DNA of 64,000 bases from Pseudobdellovibrionaceae bacterium. GTDB lineage: Bacteria > Bdellovibrionota > Bdellovibrionia > Bdellovibrionales > UBA1609. Positions 29,519 through 41,513 of this stretch are shown here, piece by piece (position 1 is the stretch's first letter; every line of letters begins with the position of its first letter). A program made the position numbers and the translations under genes. The notes beneath the pieces are model-generated. The model had not been told where the DNA came from. It saw nothing but the letters and a program-made list of their open reading frames with translations, and ran no database searches. The stretch is taken from contig JAMLIO010000001.1 in assembly GCA_023954155.1 (NCBI GenBank), positions 248,001 through 312,000 of the forward strand, given 5' to 3'.

Positions 29519-29786
29519 TCTTTAAGAAAACCACATTTACATCAAAATACTTATTGGACTGTAAATCTTGGTTCCTAAAAAATTCTCTGCAATACCTTTT
29601 AAGCTTATTTCTTGTCACTGCAGTACCTACATATTTAGGTACGGTCCACCCAAAGCGATGGTGCTTAAGAGAGTTAGATTTAAAAGATAAAAGAAGCTTC
29701 TTTTGGACAAAAAGCTTCTTACCGCTTTTCTTACACTCTTCAAATTGTAGAGAATGATTTAAGATAATTAGCTTATTTTCCACCAA
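29430..29786 (-). CDS. rnpA: Ribonuclease P protein component
   Basis: 118 residues. Binds the RNase P RNA to mature tRNA 5' ends. The RNR signature is visible as [13 protein letters not shown] (59-71) after [13 protein letters not shown]. The start is TTG 29786 or the adjacent GTG 29783, both inside the end of rpmH, so translation is probably coupled to rpmH. Confidence 0.94.
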   Translation of the reverse strand: MVENKLIILNHSLQFEECKKSGKKLFVQKKLLLSFKSNSLKHHRFGWTVPKYVGTAVTRNKLKRYCREFFRNQDLQSNKYFDVNVVFLKSGKDEYKDMRYADFSKLLHPAWDSLLKKN

Positions 29787-29922
29787 CAGCTACAATAAGT
29801 CTTTTACGACCCTTTGCTCTTCTGCGAGATAAAACTTCTCTTCCATCTTTAGTGGCCATACGTGATCTGAATCCGTGTACAGATTTTCTTCTTCTACGAC
29901 TTGGTTGATACGTCCTTTTCAC
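29773..29922 (-). CDS. rpmH: 50S ribosomal protein L34
   Basis: A 49-residue protein read directly from the sequence: it starts (V/M)[18 protein letters not shown], continues [20 protein letters not shown] and ends [10 protein letters not shown], unmistakably L34. The GTG at 29922 has aaggag eight bases upstream. It is the first gene of the leftward operon and is divergent from dnaA. It overlaps rnpA by 14 bases. Confidence 0.97.
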   Translation of the reverse strand: MKRTYQPSRRRRKSVHGFRSRMATKDGREVLSRRRAKGRKRLIVAVGGK

Positions 29923-29997
29923 GAAATTACTCCTTCGAGATTTTTACCTAGAGACGCAATAAATCACAAAGCATATTCATTGGTCAAGTGATTGAAC

Positions 29998-30006
29998 TTA
30001 TCCACA
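29998..30006 (+). promoter_or_regulatory. DnaA box between rpmH and dnaA
   Basis: TTATCCACA is an exact match to the high-affinity DnaA box. Lying about 50 bases upstream of the dnaA start, it could mediate dnaA autoregulation or act as the upstream part of a bipartite origin. Confidence 0.85.
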
Positions 30007-30054
30007 GGGCATGCTACCAAATAAGGCTCGTCTGGCGTGTATCTGGGGGGACTC

Positions 30055-31518
30055 GTGTCTGAAAAGCAAGACTTTTGGGCTAAAATCAAACAAAATTTGA
30101 AACAAAAAGACAACCAAAGGCTCAATTTGTGGATTGAGCCGACTGAATTGCTCAATATTCAAGAGTCTGATGGCAATTTAGAGTTCCAGTTGGGTGTCCC
30201 CACTTTTTTACATGAATACTGGATCACACAGAACTTTTTACCCAATATTCGAGAAGAGATCCGTAATTTCTATTCTAACGACTTTGAACTCAAGCTTATC
30301 GTAGACCCTGCCATAAATAAAAGAAACGAGGCCTCACAAAGCCTAGCGGCAGAAAGTCATTTAGCTAAGACTTTAACGCAACACCAAGAAAGAACGCAAA
30401 GTTCTTTTATTTCAAATAGTTATAAGCCACCCGAAGGGTTAAACCTAGGTACGGCTAAAAAAGAAACTCGCAGTTTAAGCTCAAATGAGCAACTGACCTC
30501 TTCCTATACCTTTTCCTCATTTGTTGTAGGCAGAAATAATGAATTTGCCCATGCGGCCTGCCATAGCGTTGCCGAAAACCCTGCCGCTAGGAAATATAAC
30601 CCTTTATTTATATATGGACCCACGGGACTGGGTAAAACTCATTTACTAAATGCTGTGGGAAATCACATACTTACAAATAACCCAAGCATTCGTATCCGTT
30701 ATGTAACTGGGTCTCGCTTTTTTAATGAGTGTATTGCCAGTATTCGAAGACAAGAAATGGATAAATTTAGACAGAGGTACTGTGAAGATAGCGATCTACT
30801 CCTTTTAGATGATGTCCATATCTTTAATAGAGGGGAAGCTGTCCAAGAGGAATTCTTCCATATTTTGAACGAATATCTTGAAACCAACCGCCAAGTTGTC
30901 GTTTCGAGTGACAAAATGCCTAAAGATATCAAAGGTTTAGCTGAGCGTATCAGAACGAGACTCGAATGGGGACTTATTGCAGACATCCAAATGCCTGATG
31001 TAGAAACTCGAATAGCTATTTTAAGATATAAGGCCGAACAGCAAAATATTAAGCTTCCTGCGGACGTGGTGAACTACATCGCTCGAACCTTTAAAAAGTC
31101 CATCCGAGAGCTGGAAGGCAGTTTAAATAAGGTTAAAATTTTCTCAGATCTCAATGGTGTAAATATTGATATTAACCTTTGCAAAAAGATTCTTGAGGCT
31201 CATGTGGATCAACGGACTTTAACTGTGGAAGAGGTCCAACAGATGGTTGCGGACCATTATAAGGTCCGAGTCAGTGATCTCAAGTCTAAATCAAGAATCA
31301 AACCCATTGTGACTGCTCGCCAAGTGGCTATGTTTTTAATCAAACAACATCTTGGTAAATCCTTAGTTGAAATTGGGCGCGCATTTGGGGGACGAGATCA
31401 TACAACGGTCATTAACGCAGTGAAACGCACAGAAATTCAACAGTCTAAAGATTCTGATTTGGCTAGTGATATTGATGAGTTAGTGACCTCTATCCACAAT
31501 ATCACAGGTGTGCAATAA
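30055..31518 (+). CDS. dnaA: Chromosomal replication initiator DnaA
   Basis: 487 residues from GTG 30055 (MSEKQDFWAKIKQNL), chosen because a run of G's (30045-30050) lies upstream at suitable distance; an in-frame GTG at 30037 would add six residues. DnaA binds boxes at oriC and melts DNA. Domain I is N-terminal, the AAA+ domain has Walker A GPTGLGKT (188-195) and Walker B LLLLDDVH, and domain IV carries the box-recognition GGRDHTTV motif near 445-452. oriC follows directly. Confidence 0.97.
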   Translation: MSEKQDFWAKIKQNLKQKDNQRLNLWIEPTELLNIQESDGNLEFQLGVPTFLHEYWITQNFLPNIREEIRNFYSNDFELKLIVDPAINKRNEASQSLAAESHLAKTLTQHQERTQSSFISNSYKPPEGLNLGTAKKETRSLSSNEQLTSSYTFSSFVVGRNNEFAHAACHSVAENPAARKYNPLFIYGPTGLGKTHLLNAVGNHILTNNPSIRIRYVTGSRFFNECIASIRRQEMDKFRQRYCEDSDLLLLDDVHIFNRGEAVQEEFFHILNEYLETNRQVVVSSDKMPKDIKGLAERIRTRLEWGLIADIQMPDVETRIAILRYKAEQQNIKLPADVVNYIARTFKKSIRELEGSLNKVKIFSDLNGVNIDINLCKKILEAHVDQRTLTVEEVQQMVADHYKVRVSDLKSKSRIKPIVTARQVAMFLIKQHLGKSLVEIGRAFGGRDHTTVINAVKRTEIQQSKDSDLASDIDELVTSIHNITGVQ

Positions 31519-31700
31519 GTGGATTGTGGATAAGGCTGTGGATTAGGAGTTTGTAACTTTGTGGGTAACTTTTCCTGTGTAAAACCCCCCTTTAAAAAGG
31601 CTTTTTGTACAGGCTGTTATCCACAAAAAAAGATTAGTAATTTTAGCGGTTTAGGGTATTTTAGTTCATATTCACAGCCCCTACTACTACTACTAAATTT
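31519..31700. other. oriC: DnaA boxes and DnaA-trio unwinding element
   Basis: Between dnaA and dnaN. On the minus strand are a perfect DnaA box at 31525-31533 (tgtggataa) and one-mismatch boxes at 31537-31545 and 31560-31568. On the plus strand there is a perfect box at 31617-31625 and a weaker box at 31668-31676 (atattcaca). The last box is followed by gccc and then five exact CTA repeats (31681-31695), the DnaA-trio arrangement known from Bacillus subtilis, leading into an A/T-only stretch. The divergence of gene direction supports this as the origin. Confidence 0.9.
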
Positions 31701-31736
31701 TTAAAATTAAAGAATTAGTAAAAAGAAAGGATAAAA

Positions 31737-32858
31737 ATGAAAATCCAAATCGATCAAAAAAACTTTTTAGGCTTAATCTCTAAAGCACAAAATGTAGTTG
31801 AGAAAAGAAACTCCATGCAAATTTTGGTTAATGTTTTAATTGAAGCTAAAGAATCTAAGATTAAAATTTATGCAACTGATCTTGAAGTGAGTTTAACTGA
31901 TGAAATGGAATGCAAAGTCCTTCAAGAAGGTAAAGCTGTTATAAATGCAAAGAGTCTTTTTGATATAGTTAAAGAATTACCAGAAGGTGAGATTGCTATT
32001 GAAAAGAAAAAGAACCACTGGGTTGAAATTCAACACGGAAAAAGTTTTTTTAATATAGTAGGACTAAATCCTGAAGAGTATCCAGTGTTTCCCACATTTT
32101 CCACAAACAAATTCACAAAGTTAAGTTCAAGTATTCTTTTAGATATGATTGAGAAAACAATTTATAGTGTTTCAAATGATGAAACTCGTTACCACCTCAA
32201 CGGTGTATATTTTGAAAAGCAAAATAAAAATGGAAAACAGTATTTAAGAATGGTGGCTACTGATGGACATAGATTAAGCCTAGTAGATAGGGAAATCCCT
32301 GTGGATAATGTGGAAAGTTCTTTCAATGCAGGTGTAATCATTCCACGAAAAGGCTTAAATGAACTTAAAAAACTTGTTGAACAGTCTCAAGGTGACTTGG
32401 AAATGGCTATTGAAGGTGCTCAACTTGTAATTAAATCAGGTCCCACATTTTTATTTATAAGACTGATTGAAGGTAAGTACCCTAATTATCAACAGCTTAT
32501 TCCACAAAATCTTCCTCAATCTTTAGAAGTAAATCGCGAGACATTACTCTCGTCCCTTAAAAGGGTTTCTTTATTGTCGAATCAAAAATCTAAAGGTGTT
32601 ACTTTTTCATTAACAGATGGAAAAATGGAAATCACTTCTAATAATCCAGAAATGGGCGATGCTAAAGAAGAGTTAGAAATCAACTACAAAGGTCAAAGTA
32701 TTAAAATTGGTTTTAATGCTAGATATGTTTTGGATGTTCTAAGTAGTTTTGATGAAGATACGCTAAGTATCTCACTTAATGACCAGCTTTCACCAGGAAT
32801 GATCAAACCAAAGAACGATACGGATTACACATGTGTTGTAATGCCTATGAGAATTTAG
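31737..32858 (+). CDS. dnaN: DNA polymerase III sliding clamp (beta)
   Basis: 373-residue beta clamp, standard length, that tethers polymerase to DNA. Recognisable segments are RNSMQILVNVLIEA, LRMVATDGHRLSLV and a C-terminal YTCVVMPMRI, the conserved partner-binding end. Ribosome site aaagg lies upstream of the ATG. A perfect DnaA box (32300-32308) lies within the coding sequence. recF follows after 12 bases. Confidence 0.97.
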   Translation: MKIQIDQKNFLGLISKAQNVVEKRNSMQILVNVLIEAKESKIKIYATDLEVSLTDEMECKVLQEGKAVINAKSLFDIVKELPEGEIAIEKKKNHWVEIQHGKSFFNIVGLNPEEYPVFPTFSTNKFTKLSSSILLDMIEKTIYSVSNDETRYHLNGVYFEKQNKNGKQYLRMVATDGHRLSLVDREIPVDNVESSFNAGVIIPRKGLNELKKLVEQSQGDLEMAIEGAQLVIKSGPTFLFIRLIEGKYPNYQQLIPQNLPQSLEVNRETLLSSLKRVSLLSNQKSKGVTFSLTDGKMEITSNNPEMGDAKEELEINYKGQSIKIGFNARYVLDVLSSFDEDTLSISLNDQLSPGMIKPKNDTDYTCVVMPMRI

Positions 32859-32870
32859 TTACAAAGCAAT

Positions 32871-34016
32871 ATGGCATATAAAAATTTAAATCTCTTCCAC
32901 TTTAGAAATATTAAAAATACTGAAATCAAATTGGAAGAGGGTGTTAATATTTTCTACGGCGAGAATGGACAGGGCAAAACAAACTTACTGGAAGCTCTTT
33001 TCTTTCTCTCAAGAGGTAGATCATTTAGAACGACAGAACCTTCTAGATGTATATCGATGTTTAAAGAAGAGAGTTTTTCTGAAAGTAATGTTGCGCTTAT
33101 CAAAAGTAATTATAAAGATTCTTTGAATGTAGATAATTCTTTGAAAGTTCAAATTGAAAATAATAAAAAAACATTTTGGATCAATGAAAAAAGAACAGTT
33201 TCAACAAAATTATCCACATTTTGTCCTACAGTTTTATTTAGTCCAGAAAGTTTAGCCTCAATAAAAGAAGGTCCTCAGGAAAGAAGAAACTTAATAGATG
33301 ACATTATTGAACAGTTACCCGAGTACTCAAAAGCTGTTTCTCAATTTAGAAAAATCTTAAAAACCAGAAATAAGGTTTTAGGTGATGTAAAGAGGGAATT
33401 CAAAAAAGAATCAGAGGTCAGAGACCTGTTAAATTCTATAACGGACATTTTTATCAAAAGTGCGTTAGATCTGATTGAGCTTAGGATCTATTTTTTAGAT
33501 CTGCTTAAACCTTATGCGCAAACAGCAGTTAGGTATATTTTTAATTCAGAGGATTCTTTTGATTTTAACTACATCATTTCGGATGTTGAAATTCATGAGT
33601 TTGAAGCTGAAAAAATAGAGGATTTATTACGAAAAAGAGCCCAAGAACTCTACATATCTGAGCTTTCTTCTGGGTACAGTCTAATAGGCCCTCAGAAGCA
33701 CGATATTCAATTCATTTTTAACGGTAAGGACTCGCGTTATTATTGTTCACAAGGCCAACAGCGTGCTTTAATAGTAGCCCTAAAGATAGCAGAGATTTTT
33801 TATCGTTTAGAAAGAAGAGAGGAGAGTCCAGTTTTACTTTTAGATGATGTCATGTCGGAACTGGACGAGCGGAAAAGGGACCGTTTAGTAGATTTTTTAA
33901 AAGATGTAAAATCACAGATTATAATTACAACAACTGAAAAATCATCATCCCTAGAAAAGATCATGGGCCCCCACAAGCAATTTTATATTGAAGAGGGTCG
34001 GATCAGTTTATTGTAA
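32871..34016 (+). CDS. recF: DNA replication/repair ATPase RecF
   Basis: 381 residues. RecF helps load RecA at gaps. The SMC-like ATPase has Walker A GENGQGKT (30-37), the signature SQGQQRALIVALKIAE, and Walker B LLLDDVMSELDE. A further exact DnaA box (TTATCCACA, 33210-33218) falls in the coding sequence. The order dnaA-dnaN-recF-gyrB-gyrA is conserved near many bacterial origins. Confidence 0.96.
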   Translation: MAYKNLNLFHFRNIKNTEIKLEEGVNIFYGENGQGKTNLLEALFFLSRGRSFRTTEPSRCISMFKEESFSESNVALIKSNYKDSLNVDNSLKVQIENNKKTFWINEKRTVSTKLSTFCPTVLFSPESLASIKEGPQERRNLIDDIIEQLPEYSKAVSQFRKILKTRNKVLGDVKREFKKESEVRDLLNSITDIFIKSALDLIELRIYFLDLLKPYAQTAVRYIFNSEDSFDFNYIISDVEIHEFEAEKIEDLLRKRAQELYISELSSGYSLIGPQKHDIQFIFNGKDSRYYCSQGQQRALIVALKIAEIFYRLERREESPVLLLDDVMSELDERKRDRLVDFLKDVKSQIIITTTEKSSSLEKIMGPHKQFYIEEGRISLL

Positions 34017-34036
34017 GGTTATAGTGAACTCATTGA

Positions 34037-36475
<2,439 letters not shown>

Positions 36476-36503
36476 TTTTTGTCGAAACTGATTGGAAAAG
36501 AAA

Positions 36504-38951
36504 ATGGATGAAGTTAAAGATTTAAGTGTAACAGATATAGATATAAATAAAGAGATGAAAGAGGCTTATCTACAGTACTCAATGAGTGTCATTGTGGGTA
36601 GAGCACTTCCTGATGTCAGAGATGGCTTAAAGCCAGTGCATCGTCGAATTTTATTTGCCATGTACGACCTAAATAATACTTACGATAAACCCTATAAAAA
36701 ATCGGCTCGTGTAGTAGGGGACGTCATTGGTAAATACCATCCTCATGGTGACAGTGCAGTTTATGATACCATGGTGAGAATGGCTCAGCCCTTTTCACTG
36801 AGAGAGCCTTTGATTGATGGACAAGGAAACTTTGGTTCAATTGACGGGGACAATGCAGCAGCACAACGTTACACCGAAGTAAGAATGACCAGACTTGCAG
36901 AAGAAATTTTGCAAGATATAGATAAAGAAACAGTAGATTTTGGTCCTAACTATGATGACTCACTATTGATACCTTTAGTTCTTCCTGCAAAATTCCCCGC
37001 GCTTCTAGTTAACGGAAGTTCAGGTATTGCAGTGGGTATGGCTACAAATATTCCACCTCACAATTTAGGCGAAGTGATTGATGGATGCCTTAAGTATATT
37101 GAAAATAATGACATCACTTTAGATGAACTTATCAATATTATCCCAGGGCCTGATTTTCCTACTGCAGGTATTATTTCTGGTAGAAACGGGATTCTTCAAG
37201 CCTACAAAACAGGTCGCGGTGTTATCACTCTTAAAGCCGTTACTGAAGTTGAAGAGAAAAAAGACCAACAAAACATTATTATTACGGAACTTCCCTATCA
37301 GGTAAACAAAGCTAAACTTATTGAAAGTATTGCTGGTCTTGTGAATGACAAACGCATAGAAGGAATTTCTGATATCCGAGATGAATCTAGTAGAGAGGGA
37401 ATTCGTGTTGTCATTAAGTTGAAGCGTGGTGAAAATGCGCAGGTTATTTTAAATCAACTTTTTAAATTCTCTCAGCTTCAGGTCAGTTTTGGTATCATTA
37501 TGCTGGCTTTAGATTCTAGAAACCAGCCCAAACTTTTTAACCTTAAAGAAGTTATAGAAGCTTTCATTGAACATCGTAGAGACGTTGTTACACGTAGATG
37601 TATTTTTGATCTTAAAAAAGCTGAAGCTAGAGCACACATTTTAGAAGGTCTTAAAAAGGCGTTAGATCAAATTGACGAAGTTATTAAGACTATTCGTGCA
37701 TCAAAAGAAACAAATATTGCTAAAGAAAATTTAATGAACCAATTTGGTTTTTCAGATAAACAGTCTCAAGCTATTCTTGAAATGCGCCTGCAACGTTTAA
37801 CAGGTCTTGAAAGAGATAAGATTTTAAATGAATTAAAAGAAATCTTAGAAAAAATTGAATGGCTTAAAAAAGTGCTGTCAGATGTGCATGAGGTTTATAA
37901 AATTATTTCTGAGGAACTCAGGGAGATCCAGGAAAAATATGCTAACCCTCGTAGAACAAAGATCGAAGATGATGGTTCTGATATTGATGTTGAAGACCTT
38001 ATTGCTAAAGAAGACATCATTGTATCTTTGACTAATACTGGTTATGTGAAAAGAATCTCTTTAGATGAGTATAGATTACAGAAACGCGGTGGTAAGGGTC
38101 TTAAGGGGTCTGGAGCTGCCGAAGAAGACTATGTATCCGAAATTTATTCGGTCAATACACATACAACTTTGATGGTGTATTCTGATAAAGGTAAGTTGTA
38201 TTGGTTAAAAGCATACAAAGTACCAAAAGGCAGTCGTACATCTAAAGGTCGATCTATCAATAATATTGTGCAACTTTCTCAAGGAGAAAAGGTCAACGCT
38301 ATTCTTCCTGTTGAGAAGTACGAAGATGGCAGTTATGTGGTTACTATTAGTGAAAAAGGTGTGATCAAAAAGACAGATTTGACTGCATTTAGTAACCCAA
38401 GACCTTCTGGAATTATTGCTGTTAAAGTGGATTTAGACGATAAAATTGTAAGCACTCGATTAACAGAAGGTAAGAACGATATCATCATTGTAACTAAAAA
38501 TGGGATGTCCATTCGTTTTGATGAAGGTGATGCTCGACCTATGGGACGAAGTGCGCGTGGGGTAAAAGGTATAACATTAGGAAAAAACGATACAGTCATT
38601 GGTGCAGAGATTATTGAGGCTAATGATAAGGATACAATATTGATCATTACAGAAAATGGATACGGCAAACGAACCCCTCTTGAAGAGTATAGAAAACAAT
38701 CTAGAGGTGGTGTGGGTATCATTACTCAAAAGATCACAGATAAAGTAGGACAGGTAGTTGGTGTAAAAAAAGTAAAAGATACCGATTCAGTTCTCGTAAC
38801 TACTAACGAGGGGCAATCTATTCGTACTCCAGTGTCTGACATTTCGATTTTTGGTAGAAACACTCAAGGTGTTCGTATTATGAATCTAAAAGATGGCGAG
38901 TACGTCACAAGTGTGGCTCTGATTCGAGATGATGAAGGAGTCGAAGTTTAA
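36504..38951 (+). CDS. gyrA: DNA gyrase subunit A
   Basis: 815-residue cleavage subunit. The catalytic tyrosine is Tyr123 in [11 protein letters not shown]. The quinolone-contact region reads [10 protein letters not shown], with the Ser and Asp of susceptible enzymes. The C-terminal beta-pinwheel has a GyrA-box variant, QKRGGKG. ATG 36504 with ggaaaag just upstream is preferred to TTG 36492. It is 28 bases after gyrB. Confidence 0.98.
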   Translation: MDEVKDLSVTDIDINKEMKEAYLQYSMSVIVGRALPDVRDGLKPVHRRILFAMYDLNNTYDKPYKKSARVVGDVIGKYHPHGDSAVYDTMVRMAQPFSLREPLIDGQGNFGSIDGDNAAAQRYTEVRMTRLAEEILQDIDKETVDFGPNYDDSLLIPLVLPAKFPALLVNGSSGIAVGMATNIPPHNLGEVIDGCLKYIENNDITLDELINIIPGPDFPTAGIISGRNGILQAYKTGRGVITLKAVTEVEEKKDQQNIIITELPYQVNKAKLIESIAGLVNDKRIEGISDIRDESSREGIRVVIKLKRGENAQVILNQLFKFSQLQVSFGIIMLALDSRNQPKLFNLKEVIEAFIEHRRDVVTRRCIFDLKKAEARAHILEGLKKALDQIDEVIKTIRASKETNIAKENLMNQFGFSDKQSQAILEMRLQRLTGLERDKILNELKEILEKIEWLKKVLSDVHEVYKIISEELREIQEKYANPRRTKIEDDGSDIDVEDLIAKEDIIVSLTNTGYVKRISLDEYRLQKRGGKGLKGSGAAEEDYVSEIYSVNTHTTLMVYSDKGKLYWLKAYKVPKGSRTSKGRSINNIVQLSQGEKVNAILPVEKYEDGSYVVTISEKGVIKKTDLTAFSNPRPSGIIAVKVDLDDKIVSTRLTEGKNDIIIVTKNGMSIRFDEGDARPMGRSARGVKGITLGKNDTVIGAEIIEANDKDTILIITENGYGKRTPLEEYRKQSRGGVGIITQKITDKVGQVVGVKKVKDTDSVLVTTNEGQSIRTPVSDISIFGRNTQGVRIMNLKDGEYVTSVALIRDDEGVEV

Positions 38952-38956
38952 GGAAA

Positions 38957-39793
38957 ATGAGACTGTGTAGAAGCTCTCTTTTTTTGTTTTTATTTACTTT
39001 CGTAGGATGTTCAACCTACGAAAGTAATATGGGAAAAGCAATTAAGTTAGCAGACAGTGGTAAAGAGACAAGAGCTTTACAAGTGTATATTAAAGCTATG
39101 AGTCTTGCGCGAAATAGAACTGAAAAGAAAAAAGTTCTATTAAAAGTTGTAGACCTATGTGAAAGAAAGCTTAAAGACTATCAATGTGCCTTGAATTCAT
39201 ATTCTGAGCTTTTGGTTTTTGCAGAAAATAATAAGGAACGAGAAAATTACCATTTTAATATGGGAACGATTTATTTTGTATTTTTGCAAGACTATGAAAA
39301 TGCTTTAATTCAATTTTCTGAAGTGACAGAACTGTGTGAAGATCCTTTGGTTTGCTTAGAAGCAAAAATCAAAATCAGCCATTCCTATTTTTATAAAAAA
39401 GAATATAAGCAGGCGATCAATGAAGTTGAGGATTTAAACAAAAACCAGAAACAGCAAAATAAAGTCATTGATAAAACTAAGTATATACAAGCGGCCATAT
39501 TGCATGCCCAGGCACTGATGGGTTTAGAAAAGTACGAGGATGCAACAGTACCTTTAAGAGAAGCTTTAGGGACTTTTCCCGAAGAGTCCAATCGCTTAAA
39601 ACTTCCTATCATTTTATCTGTGGCCTATAGAGAAAATCGTATGCTTAAAGAAGCCATTGATGTTTTAAAAAATTTTAAAAATCATACACAAGACGTAAGT
39701 TCGCAGGCTTATGCAGAAGCTCAAATTTCTAAGCTCGAGAAAAGGTTAGAGTTACAACCAGGCGGGCCGACAGGTAAAAGAATTCGTCGTTAA
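38957..39793 (+). CDS. TPR-repeat lipoprotein
   Basis: 278 residues with a lipoprotein signal (LFLFTFVGC, Cys18) and tetratricopeptide-like helical pairs through the body (for example ENYHFNMGTIYFVFLQDYENALIQFSEV and AAILHAQALMGLEKYEDATVPLREAL). It ends with a basic tail GKRIRR. Probably anchored facing the periplasm as a protein-protein scaffold; the partner is unknown. It follows gyrA by five bases and precedes atpZ by ten, so it sits inside what looks like one transcript, though a functional link is not evident. Confidence 0.75.
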   Translation: MRLCRSSLFLFLFTFVGCSTYESNMGKAIKLADSGKETRALQVYIKAMSLARNRTEKKKVLLKVVDLCERKLKDYQCALNSYSELLVFAENNKERENYHFNMGTIYFVFLQDYENALIQFSEVTELCEDPLVCLEAKIKISHSYFYKKEYKQAINEVEDLNKNQKQQNKVIDKTKYIQAAILHAQALMGLEKYEDATVPLREALGTFPEESNRLKLPIILSVAYRENRMLKEAIDVLKNFKNHTQDVSSQAYAEAQISKLEKRLELQPGGPTGKRIRR

Positions 39794-39803
39794 AAGGGGA
39801 TGT

Positions 39804-40049
39804 GTGGCCAAAAAAGATAAGTTGTATAAGGTTTATGGTGTTTTAACAGCAGTGGCCATGGAGCTGGTCATTTTAGTTGTGATCTCACTTTACCTAGGGA
39901 AGTGGCTAGATAAAAAGTTTCAACTGATGGGTTTAGCGACTCCCATGCTCATTTTTGCAGCCATGGGGCTTTGGGTGTTTATCCTTATAAAAGCACTTTC
40001 AAAAATTGAAAAAGAAGAAAAGGAAGATGAACAAAACCAAACTCAATAA
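39804..40049 (+). CDS. AtpZ/AtpI-type ATP synthase accessory membrane protein
   Basis: 81 residues with two membrane helices (VLTAVAMELVILVVISLYLGKWLD and TPMLIFAAMGLWVFILIKAL) and an acidic C-terminus, matching the AtpZ family that precedes F0 genes and is linked to c-ring assembly and magnesium. GTG start with aaaagggg upstream. Its end overlaps the next gene by 23 bases. Confidence 0.8.
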   Translation: MAKKDKLYKVYGVLTAVAMELVILVVISLYLGKWLDKKFQLMGLATPMLIFAAMGLWVFILIKALSKIEKEEKEDEQNQTQ

Positions 40050-40380
40050 TGCAACGCAAAACACCCTATGGGCGGCCCTATCTTGGGGTGCGCTCACTTT
40101 GATTGTTTTGGGCTTCTGGGGTGGTACCAAGTACCTACTGGCAGGCAGCTTAACAATGTTATTTTGTGTAACAATTATCTATTATGCCGTTAAATCTATC
40201 ATGGCAGGTCGGAACCTCATTTTGTCCATTTTTTTGATGTTTTCCAAGTATCCAGTCATCGCACTGAGTATGTATTGGCTCTTTAAGCAGCCCGATTTTA
40301 ATGTCACTTCCTATGCTCTTGGTCTATTAAATGTATTGCCTAGTCTGGTGATTTTGAGTTATAGAAGACCAATAAATTAG
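40027..40380 (+). CDS. ATP synthase subunit I-like membrane protein
   Basis: 117 residues with about four membrane helices (TLWAALSWGALTLIVLGFWG, YLLAGSLTMLFCVTIIYYAV, LILSIFLMFSKYPVIALSMYWLF, ALGLLNVLPSLVILS). Size, topology and position just before atpB mark it as AtpI-like, an assembly helper for the c ring; the sequence itself is poorly conserved, so identity rests on context. ATG 40027 is preferred over ATG 40006 because it has an aaggaag element upstream. Confidence 0.7.
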   Translation: MNKTKLNNATQNTLWAALSWGALTLIVLGFWGGTKYLLAGSLTMLFCVTIIYYAVKSIMAGRNLILSIFLMFSKYPVIALSMYWLFKQPDFNVTSYALGLLNVLPSLVILSYRRPIN

Positions 40381-40393
40381 AGAGAGAATAAAT

Positions 40394-41083
40394 ATGGCTG
40401 CTTTTAGTTGGGCAACTCAATTGCCTGGAGTGACAGATTCAAACATGCACGTGGCACTTGCTGCTGGTGCCGTTGGATTGATGACAATTCTAGCGGTAGC
40501 TGCAAATGTAGCTCTAGGTAAAGGTAAAGAGGCCGTCACACCTGCACCGAAGTTATCCATCAAGGGTCTATTTGAACAACTGACTGAATTTATTGGATCT
40601 ATGACGGATACAGTTGTGGGGCCAGAGGGAAGACCTTATGTACCTATGTTTGCAACCATCTTTTTCTTTATTCTTATAAATAATATTTTTGGTTTAGTAC
40701 CCAGCCTTGGAACAGCTTCAGAAAATATCAATACAGGTTTAGCTGTGGGGCTCTTTGTGTTTGTGGTTTATAATGCCTTTGGTATTAAAGAGCATGGCCT
40801 AGGATACGTAAAACATTTTATGGGTCCTATCTGGTGGTTGGCTCCATTGATTTTGGTTGTAGAGCTTTTTTCTCACTTAGTAAGACCACTCAGTTTAAGT
40901 ATTCGCTTAAGAGCAAATATGTTAGCTGATCATAGCGTCTTAGGCATCTTTACGGATTTAGTTCCATACGTAGTTCCTGTTCCATTTTATATTTTAGGTT
41001 TGTTTGTATCTTGTATGCAGGCGTTTATTTTTACAGTTCTTACAATGATTTATGTTTCTATGGCATTGTCACATGATCATTAG
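40394..41083 (+). CDS. atpB: ATP synthase F0 subunit a
   Basis: 229-residue membrane stator subunit that forms the ion half-channels. The essential Arg is Arg171 in LSLSIRLRANM, equivalent to E. coli Arg210. Several membrane helices are visible, including MFATIFFFILINNIFGLVPS and the C-terminal FYILGLFVSCMQAFIFTVLTMIYVSMAL. Located with atpE on the far side of oriC from the F1 genes. Confidence 0.95.
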   Translation: MAAFSWATQLPGVTDSNMHVALAAGAVGLMTILAVAANVALGKGKEAVTPAPKLSIKGLFEQLTEFIGSMTDTVVGPEGRPYVPMFATIFFFILINNIFGLVPSLGTASENINTGLAVGLFVFVVYNAFGIKEHGLGYVKHFMGPIWWLAPLILVVELFSHLVRPLSLSIRLRANMLADHSVLGIFTDLVPYVVPVPFYILGLFVSCMQAFIFTVLTMIYVSMALSHDH

Positions 41084-41151
41084 TAGGAATGACATTATTT
41101 AAGACTTTATTGTTAGGTTTAAAACAGAAAGATTTAAAAGGAGAAGAGAAA

Positions 41152-41475
41152 ATGATGAAAAAGGGTTTAATGATTGCAGTTATGTTATTATCAACAGTTG
41201 CCTTTGCTGAAGAAGGTGCTGAAGTTGTTACGACTACTGTTGCTACTGCTGGAAACACAATCTATTACGGTTTTGCTGCTGCTATCGCAATGGGTTTAGC
41301 TGCTCTTGGTGGTGCGATTGCTCAAGGTCTAGTAGGTTCTGCTGCAATGGAAGGTATCGGTAGAAATCCAAATGCAAAAGATAAAATGCAAACACCAATG
41401 ATTCTTGGTCTTGTGTTCATTGAAACACTTGCTCTTTTCACATTCGTTATTGCAATCATGATCATGGGTCAATAA
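41152..41475 (+). CDS. atpE: ATP synthase F0 subunit c, with N-terminal leader
   Basis: 107 residues from ATG 41152 (ggagaagag upstream; an in-frame ATG at 41089 is less likely). The first 20 residues look like a signal sequence (GLMIAVMLLSTVAFAEE), then the two-helix c hairpin with the polar loop RNPNA (71-75). The ion carboxylate is Glu91 in FIETLALF; helix 1 has Gln58 and the residue after Glu91 is Thr, so the site resembles Na-binding c subunits in part. Two hairpins follow the stop. Confidence 0.95.
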   Translation: MMKKGLMIAVMLLSTVAFAEEGAEVVTTTVATAGNTIYYGFAAAIAMGLAALGGAIAQGLVGSAAMEGIGRNPNAKDKMQTPMILGLVFIETLALFTFVIAIMIMGQ

Positions 41476-41494
41476 TTAGAGAAGTTTTCTCTAA
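41476..41494 (+). repeat. Hairpin immediately after atpE stop
   Basis: ttagagaa and ttctctaa pair perfectly around a three-base loop. It overlies the end of the atpE region and precedes the terminator by 20 bases; it could stabilise the atpE mRNA 3' end, useful for the many c copies needed. That role is inference. Confidence 0.5.
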
Positions 41495-41513
41495 CAGACC
41501 TAAATGGTGAATG

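Noticed and set aside
32300-33218. Second origin suggested by DnaA boxes in dnaN and recF
   Set aside because: Only isolated boxes, no trio or A/T unwinding region next to them; the dnaA-dnaN gap fits far better.
36504-38951. Possible quinolone-resistance change in gyrA
   Set aside because: The key region reads HGDSAVYD, with the Ser and Asp of susceptible enzymes.
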